Notes: generated by a model from the letters alone, not told the origin. 64,000 bases of DNA from Chromobacterium haemolyticum (GCF_002081825.1 NZ_MUKU01000010.1:1-64000); one strand, 5' to 3'. Numbered from the stretch's first letter, positions 37,272 to 44,983 are shown. Made by a program: numbers and translations.

Positions 37272-38171
37272 ATGCAAGACAACAAAGACTTCCGCGCGAT
37301 GACATCCGACACCATCGGCAAAGACCTGCTCAGCGCGCTGGTAGCTGAAGTGAAGCTGCTGCCGGATGTCTGGCAGAAGCTCAGCCAGGCCAAGCAGGAC
37401 GACGTGATCGAGCGTATGCGCAAGCGCGTTGAGTCGAACGTCAAAATGGCCATCCACTTGCTGAGCTCCGAGGGTCGCGTCACCGTGCCCGCCCATCTTG
37501 AGCAGTTCGTCAGCAAGGATGGCGTGAAGGTCCAGTTCAAGGTCAACCAGAACGCCGCCGGCATCGTGGATCTGATGCGCGCCACCGGCAAGACTTGCTT
37601 GCTGGTGGTGGCCAACGCCGACGAAAACCTCGGCGGCATGGACCAGATCGTCGGCGAACCGGACCAGCGCGCGATGGACCTCGGACACGAGTACCACGAC
37701 AACGACGGCGGCGGCATGGACGACATCTTCGGCGGCGATGTAGTCGACGCGGAGTTCGTAGCCGACGCGCCGCAGTTGCCGGCGCCGGGCGATGAAACGC
37801 CGACCGAGGAGCAGCTCGACAAAGCCTTTGACGACGGCTACGACGCTGCGCTGGCCGGCAAGCCTGAGAGCGATTGCCCGATCATGTCCGGCGCGCTGTG
37901 CATCGAATGGGTCAAGGGCTGGAAGGAGTTTCACAAGGAGCTGGCCGGCGGCGATCAGGCAGAGCCGAACGACGGGGACGGCCCGGAAACCGATGCGTCG
38001 GCCGCTTCCACGAGCCCGGGGGTGCGCTACCAGCATCCGGATGACTCCCGCCTGACTTGGACCGGTCGCGGCCGTAGGCCGGCTTGGGTTCAAGCCTGGC
38101 TGGACGCCGGCGGCACGCTGGAGCAGTTGGACGCCAGTAGCAACGACGCCGACACCGCGGCGGCCGCGTAA
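37272..38171 (+). CDS. three-part protein with RMF-like and H-NS-like segments
   Basis: 299 residues. The N-terminal 160 residues are unknown. Residues about 188-222 (DGYDAALAGKPESDCPIMSG, then EWVKGWKE) match ribosome modulation factor: G-Y-x-A-x-x-A-G, CP, and W-x-x-G-W-x-E. Residues about 250-287 (VRYQHPDDSRLTWTGRGRRP then AWVQAWLDAGGTLEQL) match the H-NS DNA-binding motif with its W-T-G-x-G-R-x-P signature. The order is therefore unknown, RMF-like, H-NS-like. It might act on DNA or on translation during infection. The first part does not resemble either family. Confidence 0.7.
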   Translation: MQDNKDFRAMTSDTIGKDLLSALVAEVKLLPDVWQKLSQAKQDDVIERMRKRVESNVKMAIHLLSSEGRVTVPAHLEQFVSKDGVKVQFKVNQNAAGIVDLMRATGKTCLLVVANADENLGGMDQIVGEPDQRAMDLGHEYHDNDGGGMDDIFGGDVVDAEFVADAPQLPAPGDETPTEEQLDKAFDDGYDAALAGKPESDCPIMSGALCIEWVKGWKEFHKELAGGDQAEPNDGDGPETDASAASTSPGVRYQHPDDSRLTWTGRGRRPAWVQAWLDAGGTLEQLDASSNDADTAAAA

Positions 38172-38219
38172 TCACCGAATCACACCTGGGCGCCGTGGGC
38201 GCCCGCTGAGGACCACAAC

Positions 38220-38591
38220 ATGACAATCATCGCTATCGTAACCGCAGCCCCTGACAAAGACGCGGGCTACCTCGAACGCCTGCGCGAAGAGCATGCGCGC
38301 CAGTGCCGGGAATTGGAGGCCAAGGCCAAAGACCGCGAAGATGTCGCGGCCTTCAATATCAAGCTCCGCCAGGCGCTGGAGCTGGAAGTCCGCCAGCAAC
38401 AGCGCCAGCTTGCCGAGCAGGGCGTAGAGATCGAAGGCCTGCGCGCCGAAGCCGAGCGTGTCGAACTGCTGGAGCGCCAGCTCGCAGCCCAAGATCAGCT
38501 CATCCTCGAGATGAGGGCCGCGCTGCATCTGGCAAAGCTGCCGACCGAGTCCCGCAGCAACGTGATCGATCTCGTACAGGCCGCGGCGTGA
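38220..38591 (+). CDS. coiled-coil hypothetical protein
   Basis: 123 residues, nearly all predicted as a long charged coiled coil (LERLREEHARQCRELEAKAK, then VRQQQRQLAEQGVEIEGLRA). No family recognised. It starts 49 bases after the previous gene with a weak ribosome site and overlaps the next start as TGATG. Coiled-coil proteins in early phage operons often act as adaptors; nothing more can be said. Confidence 0.6.
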   Translation: MTIIAIVTAAPDKDAGYLERLREEHARQCRELEAKAKDREDVAAFNIKLRQALELEVRQQQRQLAEQGVEIEGLRAEAERVELLERQLAAQDQLILEMRAALHLAKLPTESRSNVIDLVQAAA

Positions 38592-38884
38592 TGTACCCCG
38601 ACATCAAGAGCGCGCCGCGCGTTGTGCCCGGTCTCGCGCACCTGTTCTACCGGCCTGAGCCGAAGAAGCGGCAGCCGGCCGGCGCGCGGTACTCGCTTGA
38701 TCGGGTAGAGCATCGCGTCGAAGACATGCCCAGGGGCGAGTTCACGAGCGCGGACGTGGCCAAGCTCTTGTGCCTCAGCATCGAGTCGGCGCGGCTGATC
38801 TGCACCGATGCCGTCAACGCCGGGCTGTTGCGGATCGCTCGGCGTGAAGGTCAGCGGAAAATTTACAGGAAGGTGAGCATATGA
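38591..38884 (+). CDS. winged-helix-like hypothetical protein
   Basis: 97 residues. GEFTSADVAKLLCLSIESAR followed by NAGLLRIARREGQRKIYRKV reads as a winged helix: helix-turn-helix, then a hairpin with R-R-E-G-Q-R. It may be a small DNA-binding regulator. The start at 38591 overlaps the stop of the coiled-coil gene. The upstream extension of the frame is a shadow of that gene. It ends overlapping the next small gene (ATGA). Confidence 0.6.
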   Translation: MYPDIKSAPRVVPGLAHLFYRPEPKKRQPAGARYSLDRVEHRVEDMPRGEFTSADVAKLLCLSIESARLICTDAVNAGLLRIARREGQRKIYRKVSI

Positions 38885-38973
38885 CCGACGACGACCTCGC
38901 CGCGTGGCGCAGGCTTAATCCCGGTGCACCGATCAACCAGCCACAGGCTCAGCCAAGATACTTCATTGACTGA
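38881..38973 (+). CDS. 30-residue hypothetical peptide
   Basis: MTDDDLAAWRRLNPGAPINQ then PQAQPRYFID. It starts in ATGA overlap with the winged-helix gene. Very short; the start overlap and the acidic, regular composition are the only support. Its last 25 bases overlap the end of a gene on the other strand. Confidence 0.4.
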   Translation: MTDDDLAAWRRLNPGAPINQPQAQPRYFID

Positions 38974-39134
38974 ACCGCTTTGATGGATGGCACATGGCCG
39001 CCATCAAGAGACCTTTCAATTAGAAACTTCATTTCAAGCGAGTACGCAACATCCTCCGGTATGCCTGTCACCGGGTCTGGACTGTTTAGCACGGTTGAAA
39101 GCCACTGTTGTTCTTCAGCAGATAGTTCTTCCAT
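38949..39134 (-). CDS. 61-residue hypothetical protein on the opposite strand
   Basis: MEELSAEEQQWLSTVLNSPD opens an acidic helical product. AAGGA lies six bases before the ATG at 39134; the longer frame to 39221 has no site. It is the only minus-strand gene between 33.2 and 43.7 kb, so it must have its own promoter and could be expressed in the lysogen. No family recognised. Confidence 0.55.
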   Translation of the reverse strand: MEELSAEEQQWLSTVLNSPDPVTGIPEDVAYSLEMKFLIERSLDGGHVPSIKAVQSMKYLG

Positions 39135-39241
39135 GGCAGTTCCTTTTTGGCGTGGTGATGAAGTATGGCAACTGGGAGTATGTGGGCAAATACGTGAAAC
39201 CACGAAATTTTGGCCCAGCACTTTTGAGAAAGGATCGCAAC

Positions 39242-39520
39242 ATGAACCCGCAAAACCAGCAGGAAGAGGCCACCGAGCCGCTGCGCATCGTAATCACCGC
39301 TGACAAAGTCGAGATTTTCCACTTTGACCGGCCGGCGGAGCCAGGCCACGGCCACGACTGCCGCACGGCAACGCATGAGGCCATCGCGTGGGCTATCCGC
39401 CGACTGGGCGAGGAGCTGGAGCACTCGACCGCGTTCTACCGGACCGGCGATTGGGAGAAGGCCAACATCGAGATGAACGAAGACAACGAAGGCCCGGAGG
39501 AATGGAAATGTCCCACATGA
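39242..39520 (+). CDS. hypothetical early protein
   Basis: 92 residues (MNPQNQQEEATEPLRIVITA...). A short beta segment (RIVITADKVEIFHFDRP) is followed by CRTATHEAIAWAIRRLGEEL and a helix. No family recognised. The start at 39242 has AAGGA seven bases upstream; longer versions extend into the antisense of the minus-strand gene. It overlaps the next gene by 13 bases. Confidence 0.6.
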   Translation: MNPQNQQEEATEPLRIVITADKVEIFHFDRPAEPGHGHDCRTATHEAIAWAIRRLGEELEHSTAFYRTGDWEKANIEMNEDNEGPEEWKCPT

Positions 39521-39609
39521 TTGAAACACCCGACACCGGCGCGGCGATTGCCGCAGTCAACGAAGCCCACGCAAGTGGGCTTTTTAACGACCGCGAGGAG
39601 CTCGCATGA
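39508..39609 (+). CDS. 33-residue hypothetical peptide
   Basis: MSHMIETPDTGAAIAAVNEA then HASGLFNDREELA. GGAGG lies eight bases before the ATG, and the stop overlaps the next start. It resembles the N-terminal end of a longer phage protein family, but it stops early. No function. Confidence 0.45.
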   Translation: MSHMIETPDTGAAIAAVNEAHASGLFNDREELA

Positions 39610-40199
39610 CCTCGCAGCCAGTGGCCGCCTTGTTTGTCCGCGCGGACAGCGTCTACAAGCAGATGATCGGCGTGGATGCTTGGGATGCAGAGCGTGATGC
39701 CTGGGCCTGGCCGGGCGGCTGCCCGGTTGTCGCCCATCCCCCTTGCCGCGCTTGGGGCCGGTTGCGGCATATGGCAAATCCGCGGCCGGGGGAGCGCGAG
39801 CTGGCGCTATGGGCGGTGGATCAGATCCGCGAATACGGCGGCGTGCTGGAGCATCCCGCATCTTCGCTACTGTGGAAGGAGAAGCCGCTTCCAGAGCCTG
39901 GCCAAACAGACGCCTGGGGGGGCTGGACACTGGTCGTATCGCAATGGTGGTGGGGACACAAGGCAGAGAAGGCCACCCGACTTTACATCTGCGGAGCCAC
40001 ACCGGCGGAACTGCCACCGATCCCATACCGCATTGGCGAATCCTCGCACGTCATCGCGCAGAGCAACCGGTGGCAAAAGCTGCGACTGCGGCCTGAGGTT
40101 ACAAAGGCCGAGCGCGAGCATACGCCGCCGGCGTTTGCTGAGTGGCTCGTCCAGGTCGCAAAGCTCTGCGCAAAGCAGAACGAAAGGGCCGCCGCATGA
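39606..40199 (+). CDS. phage protein with PPC motif, possibly methyltransferase-like
   Basis: 197 residues. VVAHPPCRAWGRLRHMANPR contains a P-P-C step, and GGVLEHPASSLLW follows where cytosine-C5 methyltransferases have their E-N-V region. This recalls a reduced Dcm-like fold, although the glycine-rich cofactor loop is not seen. Related proteins are common in phages of Proteobacteria and are unassigned. A Dam-type methylase lies 0.8 kb downstream, so a modification role is worth testing. Start at 39606 overlaps the preceding stop. Confidence 0.65.
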   Translation: MTSQPVAALFVRADSVYKQMIGVDAWDAERDAWAWPGGCPVVAHPPCRAWGRLRHMANPRPGERELALWAVDQIREYGGVLEHPASSLLWKEKPLPEPGQTDAWGGWTLVVSQWWWGHKAEKATRLYICGATPAELPPIPYRIGESSHVIAQSNRWQKLRLRPEVTKAEREHTPPAFAEWLVQVAKLCAKQNERAAA

Positions 40200-40270
40200 C
40201 CGGCTGCTGGGTCCACACCGGCTATCGCGCAGATGGCCGGCCAATCTTGAGGTGGGTCGCATGTCTCTGA
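40196..40270 (+). CDS. 24-residue hypothetical peptide
   Basis: MTGCWVHTGYRADGRPILRW then VACL. Starts in ATGA overlap with the preceding gene and ends ten bases inside the next. The place between two coupled genes suggests it may serve only to couple translation. Existence as a protein is doubtful. Confidence 0.3.
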   Translation: MTGCWVHTGYRADGRPILRWVACL

Positions 40271-40701
40271 ACATCACACCGGTATCCATCAGCGAAGCGA
40301 ACGAGTTCGTTCGTCAGCAGCACCGCCATCACAAACCGGTGGCCGGCGCAAAGTTCGCCGTCGCAGTAAGCGATGGCGATGGGATCCGCGGCGTCGCCAT
40401 CGTCGGCAGGCCAGTAGCGCGGGCGCTCGATGATGGCTGGACATTGGAGGTCAACCGCTGCTGCACCGACGGCGCGCGCAATGCCTGCTCAATGTTGTAC
40501 GGGGCAGCGTGGCGTGCCGCCAGGGCGATGGGCTATCGACGCTTGATCACCTACACGCTACCGGCCGAGGGCGGCGGCTCTCTTCGCGCAGTTGGCTGGC
40601 GCCTGATTGGCCAGGCCGGCGGCGGATCATGGAACTGCCCATCGCGGCCGCGCGTAGACACACACCCCACCCAAGAGAAGCTGCGGTGGGAAATCGAATA
40701 A
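40261..40701 (+). CDS. XF1762-family protein (GNAT-like fold)
   Basis: 146 residues. ISEANEFVRQQHRHHKPVAG, FAVAVSDGDGIRGVAIVGRP and LEVNRCCTDGARNACSMLYG followed by AARAMGYRRLITYTL match the XF1762 family found in phages; the pattern resembles N-acetyltransferases. In some phages a related acetyltransferase-like protein takes part in DNA base modification. The real substrate is unknown. Start at 40261 after GAGGTGG. Confidence 0.75.
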   Translation: MSLNITPVSISEANEFVRQQHRHHKPVAGAKFAVAVSDGDGIRGVAIVGRPVARALDDGWTLEVNRCCTDGARNACSMLYGAAWRAARAMGYRRLITYTLPAEGGGSLRAVGWRLIGQAGGGSWNCPSRPRVDTHPTQEKLRWEIE

Positions 40702-40739
40702 CGGGTCGCTCACGCGGCCCTTACTTATTGGGAGTGAGC

Positions 40740-41039
40740 ATGAGCCAGTACCAATGCACCGACTGCGGGAAGTACAAGCAGCCGGATCGAACCAAGTTTG
40801 CTCCAGGCGACACAGTCACGTTCAGCATGACGCGGGCCACCGGGCGGGACACCGCACGCTCCACGCTGAAGACCGGGAAGATTGAGCAGATCGATGGGGA
40901 CATCATCACGGTAAAGGTTGCGCGATTAGGCGCGAAGGAGGTTCACCGTAGCCGTCTGTACCCTGAAGATGCCCCTGGGGCCTTGACCTACGCCTTGATG
41001 GGCTCCTGCAAGTGCGATTTCAAGAAAGTGGAGGCGTGA
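40740..41039 (+). CDS. hypothetical protein with Cys pairs and KOW-like middle
   Basis: 99 residues. CTDCGK at the start and CKC near the end could bind a metal ion together. The middle (KFAPGDTVTFSMTRATG, KTGKIEQIDGDIITVKVA) reads like a small SH3-type barrel, as in KOW or hypothetical nucleic-acid-binding domains. Start at 40740 after GGGAG. It precedes the Dam gene by two bases and is probably co-translated with it. Confidence 0.6.
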   Translation: MSQYQCTDCGKYKQPDRTKFAPGDTVTFSMTRATGRDTARSTLKTGKIEQIDGDIITVKVARLGAKEVHRSRLYPEDAPGALTYALMGSCKCDFKKVEA

Positions 41040-41041
41040 CT

Positions 41042-41893
41042 ATGCAAGTCACCCGCCCAGCGCTGCGCTACCACGGCGCGAAGTTCAGGCTTGCGCCGTG
41101 GATCATGGGCTTCTTCCCGCCGCACCGCTGCTATGTCGAGCCGTTCGGCGGCGCGGCCGGCGTACTGCTCCAGAAGCCGCGCGCATACGCCGAGATCTAC
41201 AACGACCTGGACGGCGACGTGGCGAACTTTTTCAGGGTGCTGCGGAATCCTCTTCAGCGCGCGATGCTGATCGAGGCCGTCACCCTGACACCGTACAGCC
41301 GCAGCGAGTTTGAACAGGCCTGGGGGGCGACGGAGGAACCGGTAGAGCGCGCGCGTCGGCTGGCCATCCGCGCGCAGATGGGCTTCGGCTCTGCTGGCGC
41401 GACCAAGGGCATGACCGGGTTCCGCATCGATAGCAGGCGCGAGTACGGCACCGCGCAGCATTTGTGGGCCTACTACCCGGATCAACTCGCCGATGTTGGC
41501 CAGCGCCTGGCCGGCGTGATGATCGAAACCGGGCCGGCGATTGACGTCATGCGCCAGCACGATAGCCCGCAGACGCTGCACTTCGTCGACCCTCCCTATC
41601 TGCACGAAACACGGGTGATGCAATCCGGCAAGGCCGGCTGCTACCGGCACGAGATGAGCAACGACGATCACCGCGAGCTGCTGGACGTGCTTCTGGGCCT
41701 GGAAGGCTACGTTGTGCTGAGCGGCTACCCGTCTGACCTCTACGAGCAGACCCTGGCCGGTTGGGATCAGCACACGACAGGCAGCAGGATCAGCGCAGGC
41801 CGCGGCACAGCAGTCAGGACGGAATGCGTATGGCTCAACCCCGCATGCAGCCGGGCCCTACATCAGAACGACCTTTTCAAGGAGATAGCTTGA
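41042..41893 (+). CDS. DNA adenine methylase (Dam/D12 class)
   Basis: 283 residues. Motifs in the order of the D12 class: KFRLAPWIMGFFP, YVEPFGGAAGVLL (cofactor loop), IYNDLDGDVANFFRVLR, and catalytic DPPY in LHFVDPPYLHETR. It methylates adenine at N6; the target cannot be read from the sequence. No restriction enzyme is nearby, so it is an orphan, likely for protection against host restriction or for regulation. The start at 41042 (MQVTRPALRYHGAK) is the family-like one. Confidence 0.9.
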   Translation: MQVTRPALRYHGAKFRLAPWIMGFFPPHRCYVEPFGGAAGVLLQKPRAYAEIYNDLDGDVANFFRVLRNPLQRAMLIEAVTLTPYSRSEFEQAWGATEEPVERARRLAIRAQMGFGSAGATKGMTGFRIDSRREYGTAQHLWAYYPDQLADVGQRLAGVMIETGPAIDVMRQHDSPQTLHFVDPPYLHETRVMQSGKAGCYRHEMSNDDHRELLDVLLGLEGYVVLSGYPSDLYEQTLAGWDQHTTGSRISAGRGTAVRTECVWLNPACSRALHQNDLFKEIA

Positions 41894-42516
41894 TGCAACA
41901 TCAAATCGACACCGCGATGGATCTGCAACGGGTCTTGGATGCGGCGGATGACTATGCCCGTGCAGCAGCAAAAGCCCACGTTGAGTCGCTTTACGGCACC
42001 AGCAAATCATACACAGCCGAATGTTTCCGCGACGAAAACGAGGCACGTTCCAAGTTGCATGACCTGCTCGCCGCCGGCAGTACGAAGCCGGCCGGCGAGC
42101 CGGTGGCGTGGCGGTACATCCGGCGAGCAAATGGCGAAGTGATTCTTGACTCCATAGAGCTGAATCCTTGGATGCCTGAACTGTTGGAAGACATCCGCCA
42201 GCACTACGACGTCGAGGAAATTCCGCTCTACGCCACGCCTCAGCCGGCAACTTCGGCGGAATGGACCGCTCCAGTGCTTAGCCTTATTGCTCTGGCGCAG
42301 GCCGTCTCTATAGCCCTGGACGACAGCGAAGAGCGGCAAGGCGATGAAGGCCGCGTTCACCTGATCGACTCCGACAATTTCGACGAGGTGTGCAATGCGC
42401 TGGAGGCATTGGAATCTCTGCCGGATGACAAGCCTGGCCACACCCTCGGCCCAGCCGGTAAAGCGGAGTGGGCTCTGCGGGTCTTTCTCAAGCGCGAGGA
42501 GAAGCAACATGACTGA
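41893..42516 (+). CDS. hypothetical early protein
   Basis: 207 residues (MQHQIDTAMDLQRVLDAADD...), with PVAWRYIRRANGEVILDSIE, a short W-R-Y motif often seen in phage early proteins near PLYATPQP (residues about 115-120). The rest is helical and acidic. Function unknown. The start at 41893 overlaps the Dam stop as TGATG. The same W-x-Y and P-L-Y-A-x-P-Q-P pieces appear in many unrelated phage proteins, so this may be a modular domain. Confidence 0.65.
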   Translation: MQHQIDTAMDLQRVLDAADDYARAAAKAHVESLYGTSKSYTAECFRDENEARSKLHDLLAAGSTKPAGEPVAWRYIRRANGEVILDSIELNPWMPELLEDIRQHYDVEEIPLYATPQPATSAEWTAPVLSLIALAQAVSIALDDSEERQGDEGRVHLIDSDNFDEVCNALEALESLPDDKPGHTLGPAGKAEWALRVFLKREEKQHD

Positions 42517-43066
42517 TCTGGAAAAGCAGCTGCTCGATGTAGCGCGCTCGATACTGGCAGACGACATGCTGCCGCTTCTGCCGGCCGAGTATGTGGCCAA
42601 GGTTCGCTCTGCCATTGCAGCCGCCGAGGAGGCCAGCCCCAACTATCCGGCCGTTCCGGAGGGTTGGGCCCTCGTGAAGTCGCCGATTACCGAGGACATG
42701 CATCGCGCCGCGGTGAAAGTGCTGGTTCGGGCGAACGGTGTCGACGGCCTGCCTCAGCGAATGCTTGATGCCATGGTCGCCACCGCGCCGCCGGCAACCG
42801 TCAAGGATTCCTTGATAGTTCAGCAAGCGACAGGCGTGCCGGACGACGCGCGGGAGTGCCTGCTCGACGTCGTGAGCCATCATCAAGTATTCGTCGATGC
42901 TTGCCGTTTCACGCAGATGCATGTCGATGGGGAGAACGTCTTGTACTGGAAGCACCAGATAGACGTTCTGGACCGGATGAAGGAGCAGGCTGAGCGCGCA
43001 CTGCGGGCCGCTCCAACTCAAGAGGCCGGCGCGCGCCTGGTGGCCGAGGCGAAAGGGGGCGAGTGA
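42509..43066 (+). CDS. hypothetical early protein
   Basis: 185 residues (MTDLEKQLLDVARSILADDM...). The stretch YPAVPEGWALVKSPITEDMH, then AAVKVLVRANGVDGLPQRM, is a common pattern in phage early proteins (V-P-x-G-W-x-L-V-P). The C-terminal part is helical (YWKHQIDVLDRMKEQAERAL). No function known. It overlaps the preceding gene by eight bases and the next by one. Confidence 0.65.
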   Translation: MTDLEKQLLDVARSILADDMLPLLPAEYVAKVRSAIAAAEEASPNYPAVPEGWALVKSPITEDMHRAAVKVLVRANGVDGLPQRMLDAMVATAPPATVKDSLIVQQATGVPDDARECLLDVVSHHQVFVDACRFTQMHVDGENVLYWKHQIDVLDRMKEQAERALRAAPTQEAGARLVAEAKGGE

Positions 43067-43380
43067 TGGCGTGCGAGCACTGCGCCGGGCTAGAGGGAAT
43101 CCCGCTGTATCCGAATTACGGCCACGCCCCGCACGTCCACACTCAACCGGTGGGCGGCACCGTCTTCGTCGGTGAGCCGCCGGACAATTTCGTGCCAGAC
43201 CCGGACGCGCCGGGCCTGGGCACCTACTACTGCCCGAGCTGCAAAGAAGGCATGCCGAATGCTGACCTGAACGCTCAGCAGCTCATGGCAGAACTTGGGC
43301 CGGCAGGCGAAACAATCGACACCTGGCCGGCGTGGAAGCAGGCGCTCGTGGCCAGCAGAAGCGGAGGTAAACCCGAATGA
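43066..43380 (+). CDS. hypothetical protein with possible zinc site
   Basis: 104 residues. C-E-H-C at the start and YYCPSCKEGMPNADLNAQQL further on give two C-x2-C pairs, which could hold zinc. Between them a Pro/Gly-rich loop. No family recognised. I start at 43066 (overlapping the previous stop); a GTG at 43063 would add one residue. It overlaps the excisionase-like gene by four bases. Confidence 0.6.
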   Translation: MACEHCAGLEGIPLYPNYGHAPHVHTQPVGGTVFVGEPPDNFVPDPDAPGLGTYYCPSCKEGMPNADLNAQQLMAELGPAGETIDTWPAWKQALVASRSGGKPE

Positions 43381-43748
43381 AAACTGCAGTTGAACAAGGC
43401 GCGGCGCTGATCGGCCGCGAGGTCAAGATTGGCGAGCGCCAGGGCGTCATCAACGAAGTATTGCAGCGCCTTGAGCAGCGTATCGACGCACTGGTGATCT
43501 CGCTCGAAAAGGGAAACGCTCCTGCCATCTGGTCTGCTGACGATATCGCCGAGTGGCTGGACCTGTCCGCATTCACGATCAAGCAGTCTGTCGTCGCGCG
43601 CCCCGGGTTCCCTAATGCGATTCTGGCCACCGGCGCCAAGAGCGGGCAAAAGCGCTGGTTTGCGGATGAGGTTATTGAATGGGTCAGAAAAAACCGTGGC
43701 ACCCTGCCAGCGGCTCGCCCGGCCGGCCGCCGGCGCAAGTCGGCTTAG
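43377..43748 (+). CDS. excisionase-like DNA-binding protein
   Basis: 123 residues. IWSADDIAEWLDLSAFTIKQ followed by SGQKRWFADEVIEWVRKNRG is a winged helix of the AlpA/MerR-type excisionases. The N-terminal 50 residues are helical. It is the last gene of the plus-strand operon and converges on the integrase with a four-base overlap. It probably directs excision and may repress int. The Arg-rich tail ARPAGRRRKSA fits DNA contact. Confidence 0.7.
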   Translation: MKTAVEQGAALIGREVKIGERQGVINEVLQRLEQRIDALVISLEKGNAPAIWSADDIAEWLDLSAFTIKQSVVARPGFPNAILATGAKSGQKRWFADEVIEWVRKNRGTLPAARPAGRRRKSA

Positions 43749-44761
43749 TCAAGGCGCGCAGCAATATCAGATGCGTGTTCGTTGTAGTAGATCATCAGGC
43801 TGCGAATATCACGGTGCCCGATCATGCGGGCCAGGTCGAGCACGTCGAGCTTACGGGCAAGGCGCGACACCGCTTCATGCCGGGTATCGTGAAAACGCAC
43901 AGTCTCCAGCGCCGGGCATCCGACCTTGGCCTTATCCCGGTACTTACGAAACAGCGCGTCAAGTATCGCGCTCGTCAGGCCGAACACCGGCTCCCCCGTC
44001 TTCTTCCCTTCCTCCGGCATTAGCAGCCCAAGAATCTGGGCTGCATCGGTCGAGAGCGGCACGTTTCGAGCGTCGCCGTTCTTGGTCTCCACCAGCCGAA
44101 CATACCGTCTTTCCAAGAAAACCCGATCCGCAGTCAGTCCAACTATCTCGCCGGCGCGCATGCCGGTCTCTATAGCAAACAGCATGGCCATGGCCACGCG
44201 CTGTATTTTGTTTTCTGGCTTTTCCCATCGGATGTATCCCATGGCGTCGACAAGAGCGTCGACCATCTCATCGGTGACGCGCTGCTCCCGCGGCGGCGGC
44301 TCCTGCGGCCGGCGGACGCCGTGCATTGGGTTGACCGAACACCACTTCCATTCCCTTCTGCACTCCTCAAACACGGCCGACAGCAAGTTCATTTCGCGAT
44401 TAACTGTGCTGGGCGAGACTTCCTTCAAGCGCGAATCGCGCCATTCTCCGATCTTGTCGCTTGTGATGCGGTCCACCAGAACACCGATGAAATCCAACTC
44501 CTGGATGAACTTGTCGAGGCGGATCTTCTCCCACCTGGCTCCGCCTTTGCTCGGCGTTACCTCGTCGCGATACTTCTCCATTGCGTCGGCAAGCGTGCGC
44601 GTCATCTTGACGGCATGGATTTTGCCGCCCAATATCTCCGCTTCTAGCTGCGTGGCCCAGGCCACTGCCTGCGCCTTGGTGTCGAATGTTGCAGACCGCC
44701 GCACGCCGCGCTTAGTGACCTCCGCGCGCCATGCGTCCCCCCGTTTTCTATATGTGGCCAT
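43745..44761 (-). CDS. int: tyrosine integrase
   Basis: 338 residues. The catalytic set is R202 (ETGMRAGEIVGL), H291-x-x-R294 (RFHDTRHEAVSR), H316 (MIGHRDIRS) and Tyr325/326 (MIYYNEHA). The N-terminal part, about 1-50, is a three-stranded arm-binding domain (GDAWRAEVTKRGVRRSATF). It joins phage and tRNA-Thr sites. The ATG lies three bases from the first of four TGGCGTAA arm-site candidates, so the integrase may repress its own promoter. Confidence 0.95.
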   Translation of the reverse strand: MATYRKRGDAWRAEVTKRGVRRSATFDTKAQAVAWATQLEAEILGGKIHAVKMTRTLADAMEKYRDEVTPSKGGARWEKIRLDKFIQELDFIGVLVDRITSDKIGEWRDSRLKEVSPSTVNREMNLLSAVFEECRREWKWCSVNPMHGVRRPQEPPPREQRVTDEMVDALVDAMGYIRWEKPENKIQRVAMAMLFAIETGMRAGEIVGLTADRVFLERRYVRLVETKNGDARNVPLSTDAAQILGLLMPEEGKKTGEPVFGLTSAILDALFRKYRDKAKVGCPALETVRFHDTRHEAVSRLARKLDVLDLARMIGHRDIRSLMIYYNEHASDIAARLD

Positions 44762-44763
44762 CG

Positions 44764-44823
44764 TGGCGTAAACCTTGGCGTAATTGTTAGCTAGAATTTA
44801 CGCCAATAAGCAAGATTACGCCA
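44764..44823. promoter_or_regulatory. integrase arm-type sites, right side (four copies)
   Basis: TGGCGTAA at 44764-44771 and 44776-44783, and inverted TTACGCCA at 44798-44805 and 44816-44823. The same octamer occurs twice next to attL. Six copies flanking a core site support integrase arm binding. Confidence 0.7.
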
Positions 44824-44912
44824 CGGACCAAGAGGCAGTTTGGTAGGTAGAGAAGCCCAAAGGCTAAGGATTTATGCGGTTTAATCGGGTTTGCAATGTT
44901 TTGCAATATATC

Positions 44913-44940
44913 GGTTCGTGGCCTCTTACCGGCACCACAA
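44913..44940 (+). repeat. attR core
   Basis: GGTTCG, three mismatches, then CCTCTTACCGGCACCACAA, matching 1931-1958 in tRNA-Thr. The tRNA remnant here is too short to be functional. Confidence 0.92.
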
Positions 44941-44961
44941 TCCCGCTTCTGAACTGCAACT

Positions 44962-44983
44962 AGCCCGCTGACGCGGGCTTTTT
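44962..44983 (+). terminator. original tRNA-Thr terminator, displaced by the prophage
   Basis: AGCCCGC/GCGGGCT stem with five Ts, 21 bases after attR. In the unlysogenised chromosome it would follow tRNA-Thr by about the same distance. Confidence 0.8.

Larger units (their letters stand above)
1931..44940. mobile_element. lambda-like siphovirus prophage, about 43 kb
   Basis: Boundaries are set by the direct repeats in tRNA-Thr and after the integrase. Between them are an integrase, an excisionase-like gene, repressor/Cro/CII genes, replication, recombination, terminase, portal, capsid, a complete tail set with a J-type tip protein, and holin, endolysin and both spanins. The tail tip genes (DUF2460, DUF2163/BR0599, NlpC/P60, J) point to long non-contractile tails. 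No structural gene is visibly broken, so the prophage may be inducible; this is inference. Confidence 0.95.
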
